From JANLQB01 sp043735935 (GTDB lineage Bacteria; Verrucomicrobiota; Verrucomicrobiia; Chthoniobacterales; Chthoniobacteraceae), in NCBI GenBank assembly GCA_043735935.1, contig JAYTDO010000324.1, forward strand, positions 1 through 17,358: DNA of 17,358 nucleotides. The letters run 5' to 3'. The notes under the pieces were generated by a model. That model did not search any database and was not told where the DNA came from. It worked only from the letters and a program-made list of their open reading frames with translations. The position numbers and the translations under genes were made by a program. Numbering within the stretch: the first letter of the stretch is position 1; the number at the start of each line of letters is the position of its first letter. Positions 15,369 to 17,358 of the stretch are shown piece by piece.

Positions 15369-16522
15369 GCAGTTCTCCGTTTGGTGATGAAGCCGACGAG
15401 ATGGAAAAGGAACTGCCAAACCATACCCAACGCCACGATCGCGCAACCGAGATACGGAGTGAGCCACGAAGGATTGCGGACGACCTGCAGCGTGCTCGTG
15501 CCGAGGTCCACGCGGTCGTCGCGGCCCATCTGGTATTGGTAAAAGGTCAGCCCTTCGTAGCGCAGCGGGCTGTTCATGTAGATGTCCACCTCGCGGTTTT
15601 CGCCGGTCCGCGCATTCTCCAGCCGCACGCGACTCTGGAAGTTTTTCGGAATGTCGGTGCCGCGATAAACCTCGTGCGTCGTCTTCAGCAGCTTGACCGA
15701 GAACGGCGTGTATTCACGCTCAAACCGAAACGCCACCCGCCACGTCTGCGCGCCGATCTTGATCTCCTGCGGATCGAGAAACGGTGAGGCGATCCACGTG
15801 CCGAGGCTTGCGCCGCCGTTCAAAATTTCCACGACGGCAAACGGCAGGTTACGCTTGTCGGTCTCCTTCACCTCCGGCTCGGGGATGGCGGTGACTTTCG
15901 GCCCTACACCCTGCGTCGCAAGCGGCGGCGCCGAGTCCACCATCGGCGCCCGGCTGCGGAGCGTGCCGTTGAGCGAATACTCCTTCACTCGCACGGTGAA
16001 TGGAAGCTTGTCGCTGGTGATGTCGCCCTTCTTCGCGACCACTTCCTCTGGGATCGCGACCACCTGCTCCTGTCCCGGCGCCGCGTCGGCGGTGAAGACG
16101 AGTTCGTTGTCGCGGTGGCTTTCGAGGAAGCTCCGTGCCTCGCCTTCGCGGAAGCTGACGATGCTCTCCTTCGACATGATGTCGGTGACGAGCTGGCCGA
16201 GCAGCAGCAGGATGATGCCGAGGTGCGTGAGATTGATGCCGAACTGTTTCTTCGTGAATTTGAACCGCTTGATGTGCGCCGCGATCAGGTTCAGCACGAG
16301 CGTGATGCCCACGAGGTAACCGCCCGGCATGATCGGGATTTTCCAGCCCGCGCCACCGGGTCCCCACCAGATGAAGAAGCTCTTGAACCAGCGCTCCTGC
16401 GCCTGCCACAGGCCCTCATTGACCTGCGCGATCGTGCCTAAAAAGATGAGCACGATGCCAAACGCAAGGCACGCGACCGTGAGCCGCAGGGACGTGAAAA
16501 ACTTCCAGATGGGATGGGTCAT
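15365..16522 (-). CDS. resB: Cytochrome c biogenesis protein ResB/Ccs1
   Basis: The 385-residue product is a ResB-like partner of CcsA in System II cytochrome c maturation. It has membrane spans at about 14-31, 66-84, 99-115 and a C-terminal one at 358-379. Between the third and fourth is a large periplasmic domain of about 240 residues. The THLGIILLLLG helix (H100) and the final helix (VWQFLFHLVGF, H372) carry histidines in places expected for haem ligands. The ATG at 16522 overlaps the stop of the upstream gene as ATGA, and its own stop overlaps ccsA in the same way, so three genes are translationally coupled. It is shorter than many ResB proteins, as is common in split or compact versions. 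Confidence 0.88.
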   Translation of the reverse strand: MTHPIWKFFTSLRLTVACLAFGIVLIFLGTIAQVNEGLWQAQERWFKSFFIWWGPGGAGWKIPIMPGGYLVGITLVLNLIAAHIKRFKFTKKQFGINLTHLGIILLLLGQLVTDIMSKESIVSFREGEARSFLESHRDNELVFTADAAPGQEQVVAIPEEVVAKKGDITSDKLPFTVRVKEYSLNGTLRSRAPMVDSAPPLATQGVGPKVTAIPEPEVKETDKRNLPFAVVEILNGGASLGTWIASPFLDPQEIKIGAQTWRVAFRFEREYTPFSVKLLKTTHEVYRGTDIPKNFQSRVRLENARTGENREVDIYMNSPLRYEGLTFYQYQMGRDDRVDLGTSTLQVVRNPSWLTPYLGCAIVALGMVWQFLFHLVGFITKRRTA

Positions 16523-17358
16523 GGCTGCGATTTGGCGAAGGAGACGAACGCTTCCCGGGCGGCGGCGACGGCGGGCGCGTCGCCCATGAGTTTGTAAAAC
16601 CAGAACTTTCCACCACGCGGAACGATGGCGCCGAGCATCGCCCGGGATTCATTTTTCAAATCAACGAGGATCGCCTCGGGCGTCGCCGGATCGAGCGGCG
16701 CGACGATGCTCGCGAGGCCGGCCTGATCGACCTCCGGCAGCCCGAGCTGCCGCCGCCAGCGGTTCACGTTGCCGAGCGCGCCGCCGGTGTCGTTCGGGAA
16801 GACGCTCACGAAGACTTCCGCCTTGCCGCCGTCCTTCTCCGGCACTCCAAATTTCGCCACCTGCATGTCCCCGGCCGCGAGCGTCTGCCAACCCTCCGGC
16901 ACCGGGCCATTCCACTTCGACGCTCCCGGAGCAGGCGCGACGGGCGCGGGCGGGGCGCTCGTGGTTTCCGGCGCGGCGGGCGTTTCGTGCGAGTGGACGG
17001 TCTTGAGGAATTCGACGAAGACCGGCTTCGTTTCCGTCACCAGCGCTTCTTCGCCGGCGAGTTTATAAAACCAGCTCGCATCCGGCTTGTGAACGAAAGC
17101 CGTCACGATTCGCAGCGGCTTTCCTCCGTCCTTCGAACCGAGCACTTCAAACATCTGCCCCTGATCGTCGCCGACCTGCACGGGTTGCAACGTCTTCGCC
17201 AGCTCCGCGTCGTCGATCGGCGGCAGCCCGGCCTGATCGCGCCACATGTTCACCACCATCGACTCCCGGCCCTTGAGGTTCGGCAGCGGCGTGATGTTCA
17301 CGCTGGCCTCGGCGTCGCCCTTTTTGATTTTGAAAGAAGCGAGGCTCACGGAATTCGC
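16519..17358 (-). CDS. Uncharacterised protein with duplicated domain (partial, N-terminus outside window)
   Basis: The frame is open to the right edge, so the start is missing; the GTG at 17349 is probably internal because it falls inside the first repeat. At least 279 residues are visible. Two similar halves are joined by a Pro/Ala-rich linker (ETTSAPPAPVAPAPG). Each half has a strand-rich start (AEASVNITPLP or AEVFVSVFPND), a VVNMWRDQAGLPPID or NVNRWRRQLGLPEVD element, and an end with WFYKLAGEEA or WFYKLMGDAP before an aromatic helix. The second half also shows GPVPEGWQ at its beginning; the matching piece of the first half would lie beyond the edge. I do not recognise a named function. 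Coupling to ccs1 by ATGA suggests a role near cytochrome c biogenesis, perhaps as an extracytoplasmic protein. Confidence 0.75.
   Translation of the reverse strand, partial: ANSVSLASFKIKKGDAEASVNITPLPNLKGRESMVVNMWRDQAGLPPIDDAELAKTLQPVQVGDDQGQMFEVLGSKDGGKPLRIVTAFVHKPDASWFYKLAGEEALVTETKPVFVEFLKTVHSHETPAAPETTSAPPAPVAPAPGASKWNGPVPEGWQTLAAGDMQVAKFGVPEKDGGKAEVFVSVFPNDTGGALGNVNRWRRQLGLPEVDQAGLASIVAPLDPATPEAILVDLKNESRAMLGAIVPRGGKFWFYKLMGDAPAVAAAREAFVSFAKSQP

Overview
The window is GC-rich bacterial DNA with tightly packed genes, frequent ATGA/GTGA gene overlaps and almost no Shine-Dalgarno sequences. It encodes a very large repeat-rich surface protein with a LEPR-XLL-like N-terminus, SBBP, GEVED and SdrD-B-like domains, a System II (ResB/CcsA) cytochrome c maturation pair and a DUF3467 protein. 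Together these suggest a Gram-negative member of the PVC group, most likely Verrucomicrobiota. This is an inference from gene content, with no marker gene to settle it.

Layout. (1) 1-4299, minus strand: the 5' part (1433 codons, no stop before the window edge) of a giant secreted or surface protein. (2) 4300-4567: a divergent, relatively AT-rich intergenic region with a strong stem-loop. (3) 4568-8994, plus strand: a compact operon of a TolC-type outer-membrane channel, a C-terminally shortened SecA paralogue, and a small HlyD/RND-type periplasmic adaptor that overlaps the SecA gene. (4) 8997-17358, minus strand: a head-to-tail run converging on the plus operon with only 2 bp between the stop codons. 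In transcription order it holds a 5'-truncated protein with a duplicated domain, ccs1/resB, ccsA, a DUF3467 protein, a GAF-TM-HlyD fusion, and a PqqD-like/M50 protease/HlyD fusion.

How the parts may work together. The window has a TolC channel, three adaptor proteins (one free, one fused to a GAF-like domain, one fused to a multi-pass M50 metalloprotease) and a SecA-like ATPase. It has no ABC or RND pump. A giant protein without an obvious classical signal peptide sits divergently beside them. The simplest reading is a dedicated export system in which the SecA paralogue supplies the energy, the M50-HlyD and GAF-HlyD proteins form the inner-membrane/periplasmic part, and TolC is the exit duct. 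The LEPR-XLL-like giant protein would be the cargo. Individual families are recognisable; the assembled machine and its cargo are inference. The cytochrome c maturation genes upstream in the same direction look like ordinary housekeeping genes that may share a transcript with part of this system.
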